Assembly: GCF_000367525.1 (NCBI RefSeq)
Contig: NZ_HF570956.1
Span: 1,959,660-2,001,352 of the forward strand
Direction of reading: 5' to 3'
From: Phycicoccus elongatus Lp2
GTDB taxonomy: Bacteria; Actinomycetota; Actinomycetes; Actinomycetales; Dermatophilaceae
DNA: 41,693 nucleotides
Shown: positions 7,680 to 16,341 of the stretch, one piece after another
How positions within the stretch are numbered: position 1 is the stretch's first letter
Layout: each line of letters opens with the position of its first letter
The notes under the pieces: generated by a model
Told to the model about the DNA's origin: nothing
The model's input: the letters and a program-made list of their open reading frames with translations, nothing else
Databases searched by the model: none
Position numbers and translations under genes: made by a program

Positions 7680-9338
7680 TCAGATCGCGCGCGCCCGATT
7701 CAACGCCTCGCGGGTCGCACGGTGGCGCGCCAGGACGGCGGCGACGGGGGCCGTGATCTCCCGATCTGCCACCGCGGCAATCGCCTCGCGCAACCTCGCC
7801 TCCACTGCGGAGGCGCGACGTCTGGCCCCGACACCAGCGAACGCTCGTGACAGGGCGGCGAGCAACAAGCCCAGGGCCAGCCCACCGACGATCAACAGGA
7901 AGGGCACTGGCACCACGCCACCGACCAGGGGCGGATCGGGCACGGGGAAGGACAGAGCCCCCAAACCCCACAGGAGCACGTACCAGAGCACCCCAGCGAC
8001 CGCCGAGAGCGCGAGCAGCACGTGGACCACGCCGATCAGGCGCCACCAGATGGGGTTGCGGCCGCGCAGCGGGGTCGCCACGACGGCACGGTCCAGGTCA
8101 TCGGTGAGGGAACCTCCGGGCGGGTCCGCCGCCGCATCCACCGCGTCGGCCCACGGTGTGGGCAAACCGGCCCCGGCGACCCCGGCGAGGTTGCGGGTCG
8201 CGAGCGCGACCGCCGCCTTTGCCGCTGGGCTGGGCGGTGGGATGGACGACCGGCCCAGGACGGATCGCACGTCCTGGTCGCGCACCTCGATGGTCTTGTC
8301 CTCGAGGCGCAGTCGCCGCAGAGGTCGGGGGCGAAAGGCCTGAACCCAGCGGGTGAAGGGCCAGCCGATGTGACCGGTTGCCTCCATGCGGTAGTCCCGC
8401 GCAACGGCATCGACCACCATGGGCACCCCGGCTGATCGAGCCAGGGCATCGATCAGTTCGTGCTGGTCGGCCGCAGCGACCGTGGGCTCACTGTCGGCGA
8501 CGCCACCGGCCAGACGCTGGGCCGCACTGCGGACATCAGCCGCCAGCCGCGTTCGCGAGGCAGCCGCGCCGGCAACCGTGTTGGCGAGGCGCTGGCCGAG
8601 CGCGTCCAGGCCGGCGCCCGTTTGTGCAGAGACCGGGAGGACGGTGGCCTGGCGTACTCCGTCACGGACCAGGAGGCGCTTGAGGTCGGCGACGCACTCT
8701 TCGACCTCGTGGGGGGTGAGGCGATCCACCTGGTTGAGCACCACGAGCATCACGGCGTCATGGCTGGCCAAGGCCGCCACATAGTCATCGTGCAATCGGG
8801 CATCGGCATACTTCTGGGGATCGGTGACCCAGACGAACAGATCCACCAGGGCGAGGACCCGCTCGGCCTCGGCACGGTTGCTCACATCGCGGGAGTCGAA
8901 GTCGGGAAGGTCGAGCAGGACCAATCCTTCGAGACTCCCCACGGCGACAGACGAGGTCGAGGTGACGTGGTGTCTGGTCGACACCCCGAGCCAGTCGAGC
9001 AGGTCACCAGCTGGTTCGCTGCCCCATTGCGCAGCCGTCGGCGTGCTCGTCGTCGGCCGTCGGGCACCGACGGTGGCGACTCGGGCTCCGACGAGGGCGT
9101 TGAAGAGGCTCGACTTCCCACTTCCCGTGGCGCCGGCCAGGGCGACGACGGTGTGTCCACCGACCAACGCGCTGCGTTCACTCACCTTGCGGACCACATC
9201 GGTCGCCGCCCGCCGGGGTGCGTCCGGCAGTTGCTCACCACCTGACTCGACAGCCTCGCCGAGGGCTCCGGAGGCCGCCGCGAGCGCCTCTGCAGTCACG
9301 GGGGCGACCGTGGCACGCCCTGCCCTGATCGGGCTCAT
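7680..9338 (-). CDS. Dynamin-like/Era-type GTPase with C-terminal membrane segments (downstream partner)
   Basis: 552 residues. The G1 loop GATGSGKSS is at 69-76, a threonine-rich G2 region follows (RRPTTSTP), then G3 as DLPDFDSRD and G4 as NQVDRL, so guanine specificity is likely. Two to three hydrophobic helices follow around residues 435-510 (VVHVLLALSAVAGVLWYVLLWGL; VPFLLIVGGLALGLLLAAL). The architecture (GTPase head, long helical middle, membrane-inserted end) is that of bacterial dynamin-like proteins. It overlaps the upstream GTPase by 4 bp (ATGA), so the two are co-translated. The pairing recalls DynA/DynB of Streptomyces, which stabilise FtsZ rings, but orthology is inferred from arrangement only. 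Confidence 0.82.
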   Translation of the reverse strand: MSPIRAGRATVAPVTAEALAAASGALGEAVESGGEQLPDAPRRAATDVVRKVSERSALVGGHTVVALAGATGSGKSSLFNALVGARVATVGARRPTTSTPTAAQWGSEPAGDLLDWLGVSTRHHVTSTSSVAVGSLEGLVLLDLPDFDSRDVSNRAEAERVLALVDLFVWVTDPQKYADARLHDDYVAALASHDAVMLVVLNQVDRLTPHEVEECVADLKRLLVRDGVRQATVLPVSAQTGAGLDALGQRLANTVAGAAASRTRLAADVRSAAQRLAGGVADSEPTVAAADQHELIDALARSAGVPMVVDAVARDYRMEATGHIGWPFTRWVQAFRPRPLRRLRLEDKTIEVRDQDVRSVLGRSSIPPPSPAAKAAVALATRNLAGVAGAGLPTPWADAVDAAADPPGGSLTDDLDRAVVATPLRGRNPIWWRLIGVVHVLLALSAVAGVLWYVLLWGLGALSFPVPDPPLVGGVVPVPFLLIVGGLALGLLLAALSRAFAGVGARRRASAVEARLREAIAAVADREITAPVAAVLARHRATREALNRARAI

Positions 9339-11047
9339 CGTGCCGCCTCGGCCACGGCCTGCGCGGCCCGGTCGAGTCGCTCGGCGGCATCATCGACGTT
9401 GCCCGCCTCGGTGATGGCGTCCTGGAAGCGGGCGCGCTCCGCGGCATACAGGTCGTCGACGCGTGCCAGGAGCGCCTTGCGGGCGCGGGCGGCCATCTCA
9501 CGGACCGCCTGGTCTCCGAAGATGGCCTCGAGGACGCGCTGCGCCAGGACGGAGGTTCCCCCCGCGATGCCAACCTCCGCGCCGGTGAGACCGCCGGTGT
9601 GGGCGAAGGAGACGAGCATGAGGAAGAGGCCGATCCCGTTGACTCCGTAGGCCGCGACCCGGGCATTGGTGCGTCGGTTGCCGCCCTCACTGCGCACCAT
9701 GTCGAAGATCTCGCCCTGCCAATCGCGGACCAAGCGGTCGACCCGATCCCGGAACCCGGGAGAGCCAGTGGACAGGTCGGCCCGGCGCCCCAGGATCCCC
9801 TCGCCGCCGGGCAGGCGGCGCAGGTCGCGGACCGACTCGTGCACTGCTGATTCCCCATGAGAGGTGACGAGAGCGGCGACCCCGGATTGCAGCGCTTCGC
9901 CGAGATTGGCTGCGGGAGCCGGCGCACCCTTGACGGCAGCCGTGAGGCGATCGCGCCACTTGCCGATCGTGGTCTCGACCTGCCGGAAGAACTCGCCGGT
10001 GCCGACGAACTCCTGCCAGCGCGCGAGTACCTCGCCGCGAAGGAGGGTGCCGTCGGTCATTCCGTCCTTGACCTCGCGGTGGGCTCTCTCGAACTCCTCG
10101 TCGATGGCGCGCCGCAGACCGTCCTGTGCCGTGCGTTGTTCGTGGGCCGCCTCGGCGAGCCGGCTCGTGCGGTCACCCAGCGAGGCAATAGCGCCCCGCA
10201 GCGTCTGGCTGACGACGATGGATCGCGCACGGGTGTCGGACGCGAGGGCGTCGAGCCATGCCTTGAGGCGCGCCATGGCCTCCTGCGGAAGATGACCTTG
10301 GGTGGTCAGGGTGGACTCGGGGATGGAGAACACGGGGGCGGTGGAGAGACCCTGCTCGCGCAGCATCGACACCAGGTGCGGGCGAATCTCCTCGACCGCC
10401 TCGGGTGGCACGCGGTCGAGGATGATCGCGACGGCCGTGCCCCGCTCCGAGGCTGTGCGGAGCAGGTCCCACGGCACGGCATCGGCGTAGCGGGCGGCCG
10501 TGGTGACGAAGAGCCAAAGATCGGCGGCAGCGAGCAACTGCCCGGCGAGTTCGCGGTTGGCCTGGACCACGGAGTCGATGTCGGGGGCGTCGAGCAGCGC
10601 CATCCCAGGAGGCAGGGCGGTCGAGCGGACCAGTCGCACAGTGCCGGGCTGCGCCTCGGCGGTCTCGGCGCCCGTGACCCGCGCCAATCCGGGCAGGATG
10701 CGGTCGTCCGCAAACCAGTGAGCGTCATCGGGGTGGTGGACGAGCACTGGCCGCGTCGTCGTCGGCCGAATGACCCCGGTGCGGGAGACCTGCGCCCCGA
10801 CCAAAGAGTTCACCAGGGTCGACTTCCCAGCACCGGTGGAGCCACCGACGACAGCCAGGAGCGGCGCATCGAGGGCGCGAAGCCGGGGCAGAACGTAGTC
10901 GTCGAGCTGGCGAAGGAGGGCGATGCGGTTCTCCTCGGCCTGGTCTCGGCCGGCGAGCGGCAGGGGCAGAGAGGTCTCTGCAACGGCTCCACGCAGGCTG
11001 TCCACGGCGTCAACGAGCAGTTGGCTCTCGGCGGGGGCAGCAGTCAC
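9335..11047 (-). CDS. Dynamin-family GTPase (upstream partner of the pair)
   Basis: 570 residues from a GTG. The G1 loop GGSTGAGKS is at 68-76, a threonine-rich G2 region follows (VIRPTTTRPVLV), and G3 is DAPDIDSV. The canonical G4 N-K-x-D is replaced by ILDRVPPE, a weak point that could change nucleotide preference. The middle is long, helical and charged. A hydrophobic stretch near residues 465-500 (VNGIGLFLMLVSF, then GLTGAEVGIAGGTSVLA) suggests membrane insertion, followed by another helix. A TAGGCT box lies 6 nt before the start, so translation is probably leaderless. It is the first gene of the block 11047 to 2992 and overlaps its partner by 4 bp. Confidence 0.82.
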   Translation of the reverse strand: MTAAPAESQLLVDAVDSLRGAVAETSLPLPLAGRDQAEENRIALLRQLDDYVLPRLRALDAPLLAVVGGSTGAGKSTLVNSLVGAQVSRTGVIRPTTTRPVLVHHPDDAHWFADDRILPGLARVTGAETAEAQPGTVRLVRSTALPPGMALLDAPDIDSVVQANRELAGQLLAAADLWLFVTTAARYADAVPWDLLRTASERGTAVAIILDRVPPEAVEEIRPHLVSMLREQGLSTAPVFSIPESTLTTQGHLPQEAMARLKAWLDALASDTRARSIVVSQTLRGAIASLGDRTSRLAEAAHEQRTAQDGLRRAIDEEFERAHREVKDGMTDGTLLRGEVLARWQEFVGTGEFFRQVETTIGKWRDRLTAAVKGAPAPAANLGEALQSGVAALVTSHGESAVHESVRDLRRLPGGEGILGRRADLSTGSPGFRDRVDRLVRDWQGEIFDMVRSEGGNRRTNARVAAYGVNGIGLFLMLVSFAHTGGLTGAEVGIAGGTSVLAQRVLEAIFGDQAVREMAARARKALLARVDDLYAAERARFQDAITEAGNVDDAAERLDRAAQAVAEAAR

Positions 11048-11053
11048 GGGCCC

Positions 11054-11059
11054 AGCCTA
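11054..11059 (-). promoter_or_regulatory. Leaderless -10 box for the dynamin-like gene pair
   Basis: TAGGCT followed by GGGCCC and the GTG start. It has the same geometry as the boxes before orn, ettA and the gene at 35738. Confidence 0.5.
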
Positions 11060-11134
11060 ATGGGGTGCTCGCTGGCGACCCGCGCACGCCGGGATGGTCC
11101 TCACGGGCGAGTCTCAGGAGGGCGAACCCTGCAG

Positions 11135-11208
11135 CGCCCCCGGCAGGACTCGAACCTGCGACCTAGAGATTAGAAGGCTCTTGCTCTGTCCAGCTGAGCT
11201 ACGGGGGC
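11135..11208 (-). tRNA. tRNA-Arg (anticodon TCT)
   Basis: Folds as a 74-nt cloverleaf: acceptor GCCCCCG/CGGGGGC, D arm GCTC-AGCTGGACA-GAGC, anticodon loop CTTCTAA giving UCU (reads AGA), T arm GCAGG-TTCGAGT-CCTGC, discriminator G. CCA is not encoded. The last anticodon-stem pair (31-39) reads C-U, a mismatch. The rest of the stem is normal. Confidence 0.93.
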
Positions 11209-11235
11209 CGGCCCACACATGTGCGCGCAGGCAGT

Positions 11236-12459
11236 CTAGTGAGGTGTTGAGTCTCGAGCGCAGCGGCGCAGGGCCAACTCAGCGAGCGCAAGCGCCATGT
11301 CGGGCACGACGGCGTCGTCGAAGGTCGCTCGCGGTGAATGGTTGTCGTCGACCGTCGCCGGATCGACCCCAGGTGGTGTCGCCGATACGTAGAGGTAGGC
11401 GCCGGGCACCTCTCGCAGGACGAAGGACATGTCCTCGGAGCCGGCTTCCGGGTCCTTCATCGCGGTCCATCGCTGTGCACCGAAGAGGTCGATGACCGTG
11501 TCGCGAGCGAAGGCGAACTCGGCCGGATCGTTGCTCGTCAGCGGGTAACCATGATCCTGGACGATCTCAGCCGTCAGGCCGTGGGCAGCCGTGACGCCGT
11601 CGGCGACCCGAGTGATCTCGGCGAGGGTGAGGTCGCGCGCCTGGTCGCTGAAGGTGCGGACCGTCGCGTAGATCTCGGCGGTGTCGGCGATGATGTTGCA
11701 CTTGGTGCCGGAGGTGATTCGTCCGACGGTGATGACGATCGGCTCGAACGCGCTGAAGCGGCGCGTGACCATCGTCTGCAGGGCCAGGACGATCTCGCAC
11801 GCGACCGGCACCGGATCGAGGGCCCGATGAGGCGCCGAGCCGTGTCCGCCCCGGCCGGTCACGATGATCGTGACCTCGTCGGCGGCCGCCATCGTCGGCC
11901 CCGGCCGTCCGTACCAGACACCGTGCGGCTCCTCGGCCGCGATGACATGGATGGCGTATGCCGCATCTGCCCGCTTCCCCGCCACGTCGAGCAGGCCCTC
12001 CCGCACCATGATCTCTGCCCCGCCGGGGCCCTCCTCTCCCGGCTGGAACATGAAGATGACGTCGCCGGCGAGTTCATGGCGGACCTCGTGCAGGATCTGG
12101 GCGGCTCCGACGAGGCCGGCGACGTGGAGGTCGTGACCGCACGCGTGCATGACACCGGGCACGGTCGAGGCCCACGGGTCCGTGACCTCTTCGGAGACCG
12201 GCAAGCCGTCCATGTCCCCACGCAGCAGGACGACCGGGCGCTCTGCCAGATCTGGCGAACCATCGCCGCGCAGGACCGCCACGACCGAGGTCAGGTCGGC
12301 GCCGAGGGTGACCTCGAGGTCCAGACCAGCCAACGCCTCGAGGATGCGGGTCTGGGTCCATGGGTTGTCGAGGCCGAGTTCGGGTCGCTGGTGGAGTTCG
12401 CGGCGCAAGGCGCGCAGGTCCGGGGCAAGTCGTTCGGCGATCGCCCGCGTGTCGCTCAT
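11236..12459 (-). CDS. M20-family amidohydrolase (hippurate hydrolase/IAA-amino acid hydrolase type)
   Basis: 407 residues. It has metal-binding motifs of the M20D subfamily: GDMDGLP, MHACGHD (H105, C107, H109), FQPGEEG (E142, E143), the dimerisation-domain GRGGHGSAPH, and a C-terminal NHSP. These enzymes hydrolyse N-acyl or N-aroyl amino acids in the cytoplasm; the exact substrate cannot be inferred. Length is normal and the frame is intact. Its start overlaps the stop of the PrsW gene by 4 bp, so the two are co-translated from the promoter upstream of 13610. Confidence 0.9.
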   Translation of the reverse strand: MSDTRAIAERLAPDLRALRRELHQRPELGLDNPWTQTRILEALAGLDLEVTLGADLTSVVAVLRGDGSPDLAERPVVLLRGDMDGLPVSEEVTDPWASTVPGVMHACGHDLHVAGLVGAAQILHEVRHELAGDVIFMFQPGEEGPGGAEIMVREGLLDVAGKRADAAYAIHVIAAEEPHGVWYGRPGPTMAAADEVTIIVTGRGGHGSAPHRALDPVPVACEIVLALQTMVTRRFSAFEPIVITVGRITSGTKCNIIADTAEIYATVRTFSDQARDLTLAEITRVADGVTAAHGLTAEIVQDHGYPLTSNDPAEFAFARDTVIDLFGAQRWTAMKDPEAGSEDMSFVLREVPGAYLYVSATPPGVDPATVDDNHSPRATFDDAVVPDMALALAELALRRCARDSTPH

Positions 12460-13610
12460 GGCAGGGCCCGACCGACGAAGGCGCGCCGGGAGCGCACGAG
12501 CCGATCGAGCAGGTCGCGTTCGGTCTGCAACGACTCACCGTCCGCGGCGCCGGCGATCATCCGCCGCCGCAGCAGGGCCAAGTCGCTCGCCGTGTCCTGG
12601 AAGGCTCTCATCGATGACAACCCGATCCGACCCGTGTTGGCCCGAGCCCAGGCACGCGCCTCACGTCGCCGACCCATGTTCGACAGCATCCAGACCTCGG
12701 CCGGCGAGAGCCAGCCCGCGTCGGCGTACGGCCGCAGGAACATCCCGATCAGGTTGCCTTCCCGTCGCCGAGCCCAGAGCACCAGAGCCACCCAGGCCAG
12801 GAAGATCGGCACCTCGATGAGGAGGTAGACCACGAACATTCCCTGCCCGCTCGTGATGGCCGCGAGGTTCCAGAGGGCATGGGTCAGGACGGCGACCAGG
12901 TAGCCGAGCAGTGGCGCGCCGATCTTGGTGACCCACGACCGCGAATGGGAGGCGATGCCGATCCCGATCCCCGTCATGACCGTGAACATCGGGTGCGCGA
13001 AGGGCGACATCAGGCCACGACTGATGAAGGTCGCCGTGAAGAGATCACGCCCCCCGTCATTCCAGGCCTGGGCCAAGTACTGGATGTTCTCGGTGAAGGC
13101 GAAACCCGCCGCGACGACCCCGGCATACACCATCCCGTCGATGAGACCGTCGAACTCACGACGCAGGAACCACCAGACGAAGAGGACGAAAACCCCCTTG
13201 GCGGCCTCCTCGACGAAGGGTGCGACGAGCACCGCGGTCGCGAGCAACGCGTCGCTCTCACTGACCGTCGCCTGGATCACCGCCATCGCGGAGGTGTTGA
13301 TCGTGGCCGCGATGACGGCGGCCGCCAGGGCCCCCCAAAGAAAAGCGGCCACGAGGTAACGGGTCGGTTCGGCCTCGAAACGGTCGAGCCAGATGAAGGT
13401 CGGGATGACGATCAGGAGAGGCACGGCCGACACCAACAGGGCGAGCAACGCAGCCTGGACGCCGAAGGCCGCACCCATATAGGTCGACACCAGCAGCGCC
13501 AAGGCGAGCGCTCCCACGGCGAAGACCCCGGTGACCACCCAGGTGCGCACCAACCGACGCCCACTGCTGCGGTGGACGCCGTGTGCTCGCTCGAGGGCCG
13601 GAGCAGTCAT
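12456..13610 (-). CDS. PrsW-family intramembrane metalloprotease
   Basis: 384 residues with about eight hydrophobic helices in the first 270, followed by a soluble Arg-rich tail. Family motifs are present: EExxK at 134-138 (VEEAAKG), FAFTENIQY, SPFAHPMFT and THALWN. The paired Glu and later His residues are the presumed zinc ligands. PrsW in Bacillus performs site-1 cleavage of an anti-sigma factor; the substrate here is unknown and no sigma/anti-sigma pair is in the window. It is divergent from orn with only about 40 bp between starts. Confidence 0.88.
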   Translation of the reverse strand: MTAPALERAHGVHRSSGRRLVRTWVVTGVFAVGALALALLVSTYMGAAFGVQAALLALLVSAVPLLIVIPTFIWLDRFEAEPTRYLVAAFLWGALAAAVIAATINTSAMAVIQATVSESDALLATAVLVAPFVEEAAKGVFVLFVWWFLRREFDGLIDGMVYAGVVAAGFAFTENIQYLAQAWNDGGRDLFTATFISRGLMSPFAHPMFTVMTGIGIGIASHSRSWVTKIGAPLLGYLVAVLTHALWNLAAITSGQGMFVVYLLIEVPIFLAWVALVLWARRREGNLIGMFLRPYADAGWLSPAEVWMLSNMGRRREARAWARANTGRIGLSSMRAFQDTASDLALLRRRMIAGAADGESLQTERDLLDRLVRSRRAFVGRALP

Positions 13611-13638
13611 GAGGGCAAACCTATCGGTCGAGGACCCC

Positions 13639-13644
13639 TATCGT
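13639..13644 (+). promoter_or_regulatory. Leaderless -10 box of orn
   Basis: TATCGT is followed by 6 nt and the ATG at 13651. It supports that start over the upstream ATG at 13609, which overlaps the divergent PrsW start. Confidence 0.5.
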
Positions 13645-13650
13645 TGGCCC

Positions 13651-14301
13651 ATGCCGCACCAGCCCGTCGACCGTGCCCACACCGATCGGATCGTCTGGAT
13701 CGACTGCGAGATGACGGGCCTGTCCCTCGACGCCGACGCCCTTGTCGAGGTCGCGGCGCTCGTCACGGACTTCGAGCTCAACCAACTCGGCGACGGTGTC
13801 GATGTCGTCATCCGCCCACCCGAGGCGGCCCTGGCCCAGATGGGTGACTTTGTTCGCGAGATGCACACCGGCTCGGGTCTCCTCGATGCCCTGGCCTCGG
13901 GGACCACCTTGGAGGATGCCCAGGCGCAGGTCATGGCCTATGTGACGCAGTGGGTGCCCGAGCCCCGCAAGGCGCCGCTCGGCGGCAACACCGTCGGCAC
14001 CGATAGGGGCTTTCTCGCCCGCGACATGCCTGGGCTCGAGCAGCATCTGCACTACCGGGTCATCGACGTGTCCTCGATCAAGGAGCTCGCCCGCCGTTGG
14101 TACCCGCGAGCCTTCTTCGCCGCCCCCACCAAGTCGGGGGGACACCGCGCTCTCGCCGACATCCGCGAGTCGATCGCCGAGTTGCGTTACTACCGGCAAG
14201 CGGTCTTCATCGAGCCTCCCGGGCACACCAGCGAGGAGTTGCGCGCCTTCGCCCTGGAACACGTGGTCGACCATGGGTCGGCCGCTGAGGCGAGGTCATG
14301 A
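13651..14301 (+). CDS. orn: Oligoribonuclease
   Basis: 216 residues. A DEDDh 3'-5' exonuclease that degrades 2-5-nt RNAs and linear pGpG to nucleotides. The motifs are clear: IVWIDCEMTGLSLDADALVEVAALVTD (ExoI, D and E), GGNTVGTDRGFLARDMP (ExoII region), and SGGHRALADIRESIAELRYY (ExoIII, His and Asp). The open frame runs 40 codons further upstream, but the ATG at 13651 has a leaderless -10 box at the right distance and gives the family length. It is followed closely by tRNA-His. Confidence 0.95.
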   Translation: MPHQPVDRAHTDRIVWIDCEMTGLSLDADALVEVAALVTDFELNQLGDGVDVVIRPPEAALAQMGDFVREMHTGSGLLDALASGTTLEDAQAQVMAYVTQWVPEPRKAPLGGNTVGTDRGFLARDMPGLEQHLHYRVIDVSSIKELARRWYPRAFFAAPTKSGGHRALADIRESIAELRYYRQAVFIEPPGHTSEELRAFALEHVVDHGSAAEARS

Positions 14302-14380
14302 GCACCCCGTCCTAGCAGGTACGATTGTCGGCGCTGCCTCGGCTCCTCCCTCGTGGGTGGGTATGCCGCGGCACCACCTT

Positions 14381-14457
14381 GGTGGGTGTAGCTCAGCTGG
14401 TAGAGCACCTGGTTGTGGTCCAGGATGTCGCGGGTTCGAGCCCCGTCACTCACCCCA
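14381..14457 (+). tRNA. tRNA-His (anticodon GTG)
   Basis: Cloverleaf with the extra G-1 typical of tRNA-His at 14381, acceptor GTGGGTG/CACTCAC with one G-U pair, anticodon stem-loop CCTGG-TTGTGGT-CCAGG, and T arm GCGGG-TTCGAGC-CCCGT. CCA appears encoded at 14455-14457. Confidence 0.93.
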
Positions 14458-14462
14458 CCCGC

Positions 14463-14491
14463 ACAGCCCTCACGCCCCGCGTGGGGGCTGT
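14463..14491 (+). terminator. Terminator-like hairpin after tRNA-His
   Basis: A 12-bp stem with one G-T pair (arms CAGCCCTCACGC and GCGTGGGGGCTG, loop CCC), extended by an outer A-T pair and followed by TTGCCGTTG. It lies 6 nt after the tRNA and ends about 25 nt before the next start codon. Confidence 0.65.
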
Positions 14492-14516
14492 TGCCGTTGG
14501 GCGGGATGATGGGGGC

Positions 14517-15140
14517 ATGCTCGAGTTCTTCGCCAAGCCCGTCGTCCGGATCACGATGGGTGCTCTGGCGCTCCTCGCGCTCGTGTTCCTCGTCGTCACG
14601 CCGGCCTTTGCGCATTCGAATCTCCGATCGGTCGACCCAGCTGACGGGTCGACGATCACCTCTTCGCCGCCGGCACTCACCCTCGCCTTCACCGACGACG
14701 TCCTCGCCGACTTCACCAAGGTCGACCTGCTGGGACCCGATGGCAACCTGGTCGCCCTGGCGCCACCGGTCACAACTAGCGACACCGTCCTCCAAGTACT
14801 CCCTCCGCTCGCCAACGGGCTCTACCGGATCACCTTCCGCGTCGTCAGCGCCGACTCCCACCCCATCTCGGGCACGACGACCTTCACCGTCAACGCCCCT
14901 GAGCAGCAGTCGCCCTCACCGAGCGAAGCCGCCCCGACGAGCAGCAGCCCCACAGCGGTCGCCAGCCCCTCGGTGTCACCGAGCGCGTCAGAGTCCGCCT
15001 CGACCAGCACCGACGCGTCCCGTCCGACCGCAAGCGACACGGGGTGGTCACCGGTCAACCTCTGGCTCATCGGAGGCATCGTGGCGCTGATCGCGGCCGT
15101 GCTGGCCTTCCTCGTCACCCGCCGGCGGGATCGATACTGA
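14517..15140 (+). CDS. CopC-domain copper-binding membrane-anchored protein
   Basis: 207 residues. A signal peptide spans about 1-32 (hydrophobic ALALLALVFLVVTPAFA, cleavage before H33). The mature protein starts with His, as CopC needs for copper binding through its N-terminal amine and imidazole. DPADGSTI and SADSHPISG (D113, H115) supply the remaining Cu(II) ligands. A Ser/Thr/Pro-rich linker (about 133-180) precedes a C-terminal helix (WLIGGIVALIAAVLAFLV) and RRRDR. It is therefore an exported beta-sandwich on a flexible stalk held at the outer face of the membrane. No CopD or YcnI-type partner is nearby. GATGAT lies 6 nt before the ATG, suggesting leaderless expression. Confidence 0.88.
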   Translation: MLEFFAKPVVRITMGALALLALVFLVVTPAFAHSNLRSVDPADGSTITSSPPALTLAFTDDVLADFTKVDLLGPDGNLVALAPPVTTSDTVLQVLPPLANGLYRITFRVVSADSHPISGTTTFTVNAPEQQSPSPSEAAPTSSSPTAVASPSVSPSASESASTSTDASRPTASDTGWSPVNLWLIGGIVALIAAVLAFLVTRRRDRY

Positions 15141-15196
15141 CCGGACGCGGCACCGATTTCCTCCCACGCGCCTGCGCTGGTACTGTCCTTCCTCGC

Positions 15197-15272
<76 letters not shown>

Positions 15273-15278
15273 ACCGCA

Positions 15279-15299
15279 GCCCCGACCACCGGTCGGGGC
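15279..15299 (+). terminator. Terminator of tRNA-Lys
   Basis: Perfect 9-bp stem GCCCCGACC-ACC-GGTCGGGGC starting 7 nt after the encoded CCA and followed by TTCGTCGTT. Confidence 0.8.
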
Positions 15300-15404
15300 T
15301 TCGTCGTTCGCCCAACGCACGCTCGATCATTGCCTGGGCGCGGGTTCCATCTCATAATCTGGCGTTACCTGTTCCATAACTGATCATTGGGGCACGATGC
15401 TCCC

Positions 15405-15710
15405 GTGACCACGATCGACATTCGCCTGGCCGAGACGACACTCTTCGCCGGTGGATCCTCGATGTGTTCCGCCCTGACCGCCCGGGCTGCCTTTCAGGAG
15501 GCCCTCCACGGGCGAGCATCCATCCTCGACCTGCGCAGCGGGAGCGAGCGGGCCCGCGAGGGCGAGCTCCCGGCATACCTCTCCTCCGGCGCCGAGGGCG
15601 GTCACCGTCGCCTCATCGCCCTGGTCGGCGCCGACGGCCTGACGTTGGACCTGCCGGCGATCGACGGCGGGTTCGCCGCGTGGCGTGACGCGGGTATGCC
15701 GGTGGGCTGA
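15405..15710 (+). CDS. Small rhodanese-like protein lacking the catalytic cysteine
   Basis: 101 residues from GTG at 15405. That start is supported by CACGAT 6 nt upstream; a TTG at 15387 is also in frame. ASILDLRSGSERAREGELPA and AIDGGFAAWRDAGMPVG match the first and last parts of a rhodanese domain. Where the active-site loop CxxGxR should be, the sequence reads ALVGADGLTLDLP with no Cys, so sulfurtransferase activity is unlikely; it may be a binding-only domain. It is convergent with the GroES-like gene, 3 bp apart. Confidence 0.55.
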   Translation: MTTIDIRLAETTLFAGGSSMCSALTARAAFQEALHGRASILDLRSGSERAREGELPAYLSSGAEGGHRRLIALVGADGLTLDLPAIDGGFAAWRDAGMPVG

Positions 15711-15713
15711 GCC

Positions 15714-16058
15714 CTAGAGGTAGAGCCCGGTCGGCTCGTGGTCACCGATCTCGGCCGCCGCGACGGCGTGGAGGTCTCGTTCCCGCAGGAGCAGGTAGTC
15801 CTTGCTCTGGAGTTCGACTTCGGCGCGGTCCTCCGGGTCGAAGAGGACGCGGTCGTCCACACAGACCTGTCGCACGTGCGGGCCCGTGGCCACCACGTGC
15901 GCCCAGACGAGACGCTTGCCGATGCTTGCGGTGGCGGGGATGAGGATGCCGCCGCCCGACTTGCGTTCACCGGGCTCCCCCTCGAGGGAGACAAGGATTC
16001 GGTCGTGGAGCATCCGGATCGGCAGTCGACCCTTGGACTTGCGCGGGCGGTCAGCCAC
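15714..16058 (-). CDS. GroES-family (Cpn10-like) protein
   Basis: 114 residues from a GTG at 16058 that overlaps the DUF3618 stop by 8 nt. MLHDRILVSLEGEPGERKSGGGILIPATASIGKRLVWAHVVATGPH is recognisably Cpn10, including the I-x-V core and a mobile-loop-like ERKSGGGILIP. The later DDRVLFDPEDRAEVELQSKDYLLLRERDLHAV also fits. It differs from canonical GroES in a longer N-terminal basic extension and a C-terminal tail (EIGDHEPTGLYL). No groEL is adjacent, so this is probably the second, divergent GroES-like protein seen in actinobacteria. Confidence 0.8.
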   Translation of the reverse strand: MADRPRKSKGRLPIRMLHDRILVSLEGEPGERKSGGGILIPATASIGKRLVWAHVVATGPHVRQVCVDDRVLFDPEDRAEVELQSKDYLLLRERDLHAVAAAEIGDHEPTGLYL

Positions 16059-16320
16059 GACGGCGCTTGCGGCGTCGACCGCCCCAGACCCGCAGCGCCA
16101 CGACGACCACCACTGCGGCCGCAACCGCGGCGATCCGCTCGACACGCAGTTCCCCGTCCGGGGTGGTGGTTGCGGCGGCAAACCTGGCCTTGACCGCGTC
16201 GGTGTTCTGCTTGAGCAGGGCCTGCGGGGTGACCCGTGCGGCAAGTTCGTCGACGGTGCCGGCCAAGGACTGGCGCTTGGCCACGACGTCGGCCTGGAGG
16301 GCCTCGATGGAGGGGCTCAT
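16051..16320 (-). CDS. DUF3618 protein
   Basis: 89 residues. An N-terminal helical segment (IEALQADVVAKRQSLAGTVDELAARVTPQALLKQ) matches the DUF3618 pattern. A single transmembrane helix follows (IAAVAAAVVVVVALRVW) and an Arg/Lys-rich cytoplasmic end. Function is unknown. It is coupled to the GroES-like gene downstream and follows bcp at 21 bp, an operon order common in actinobacteria. Confidence 0.8.
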   Translation of the reverse strand: MSPSIEALQADVVAKRQSLAGTVDELAARVTPQALLKQNTDAVKARFAAATTTPDGELRVERIAAVAAAVVVVVALRVWGGRRRKRRRG

Positions 16321-16341
16321 GCGGTCATCCTCTGCTCCTGC

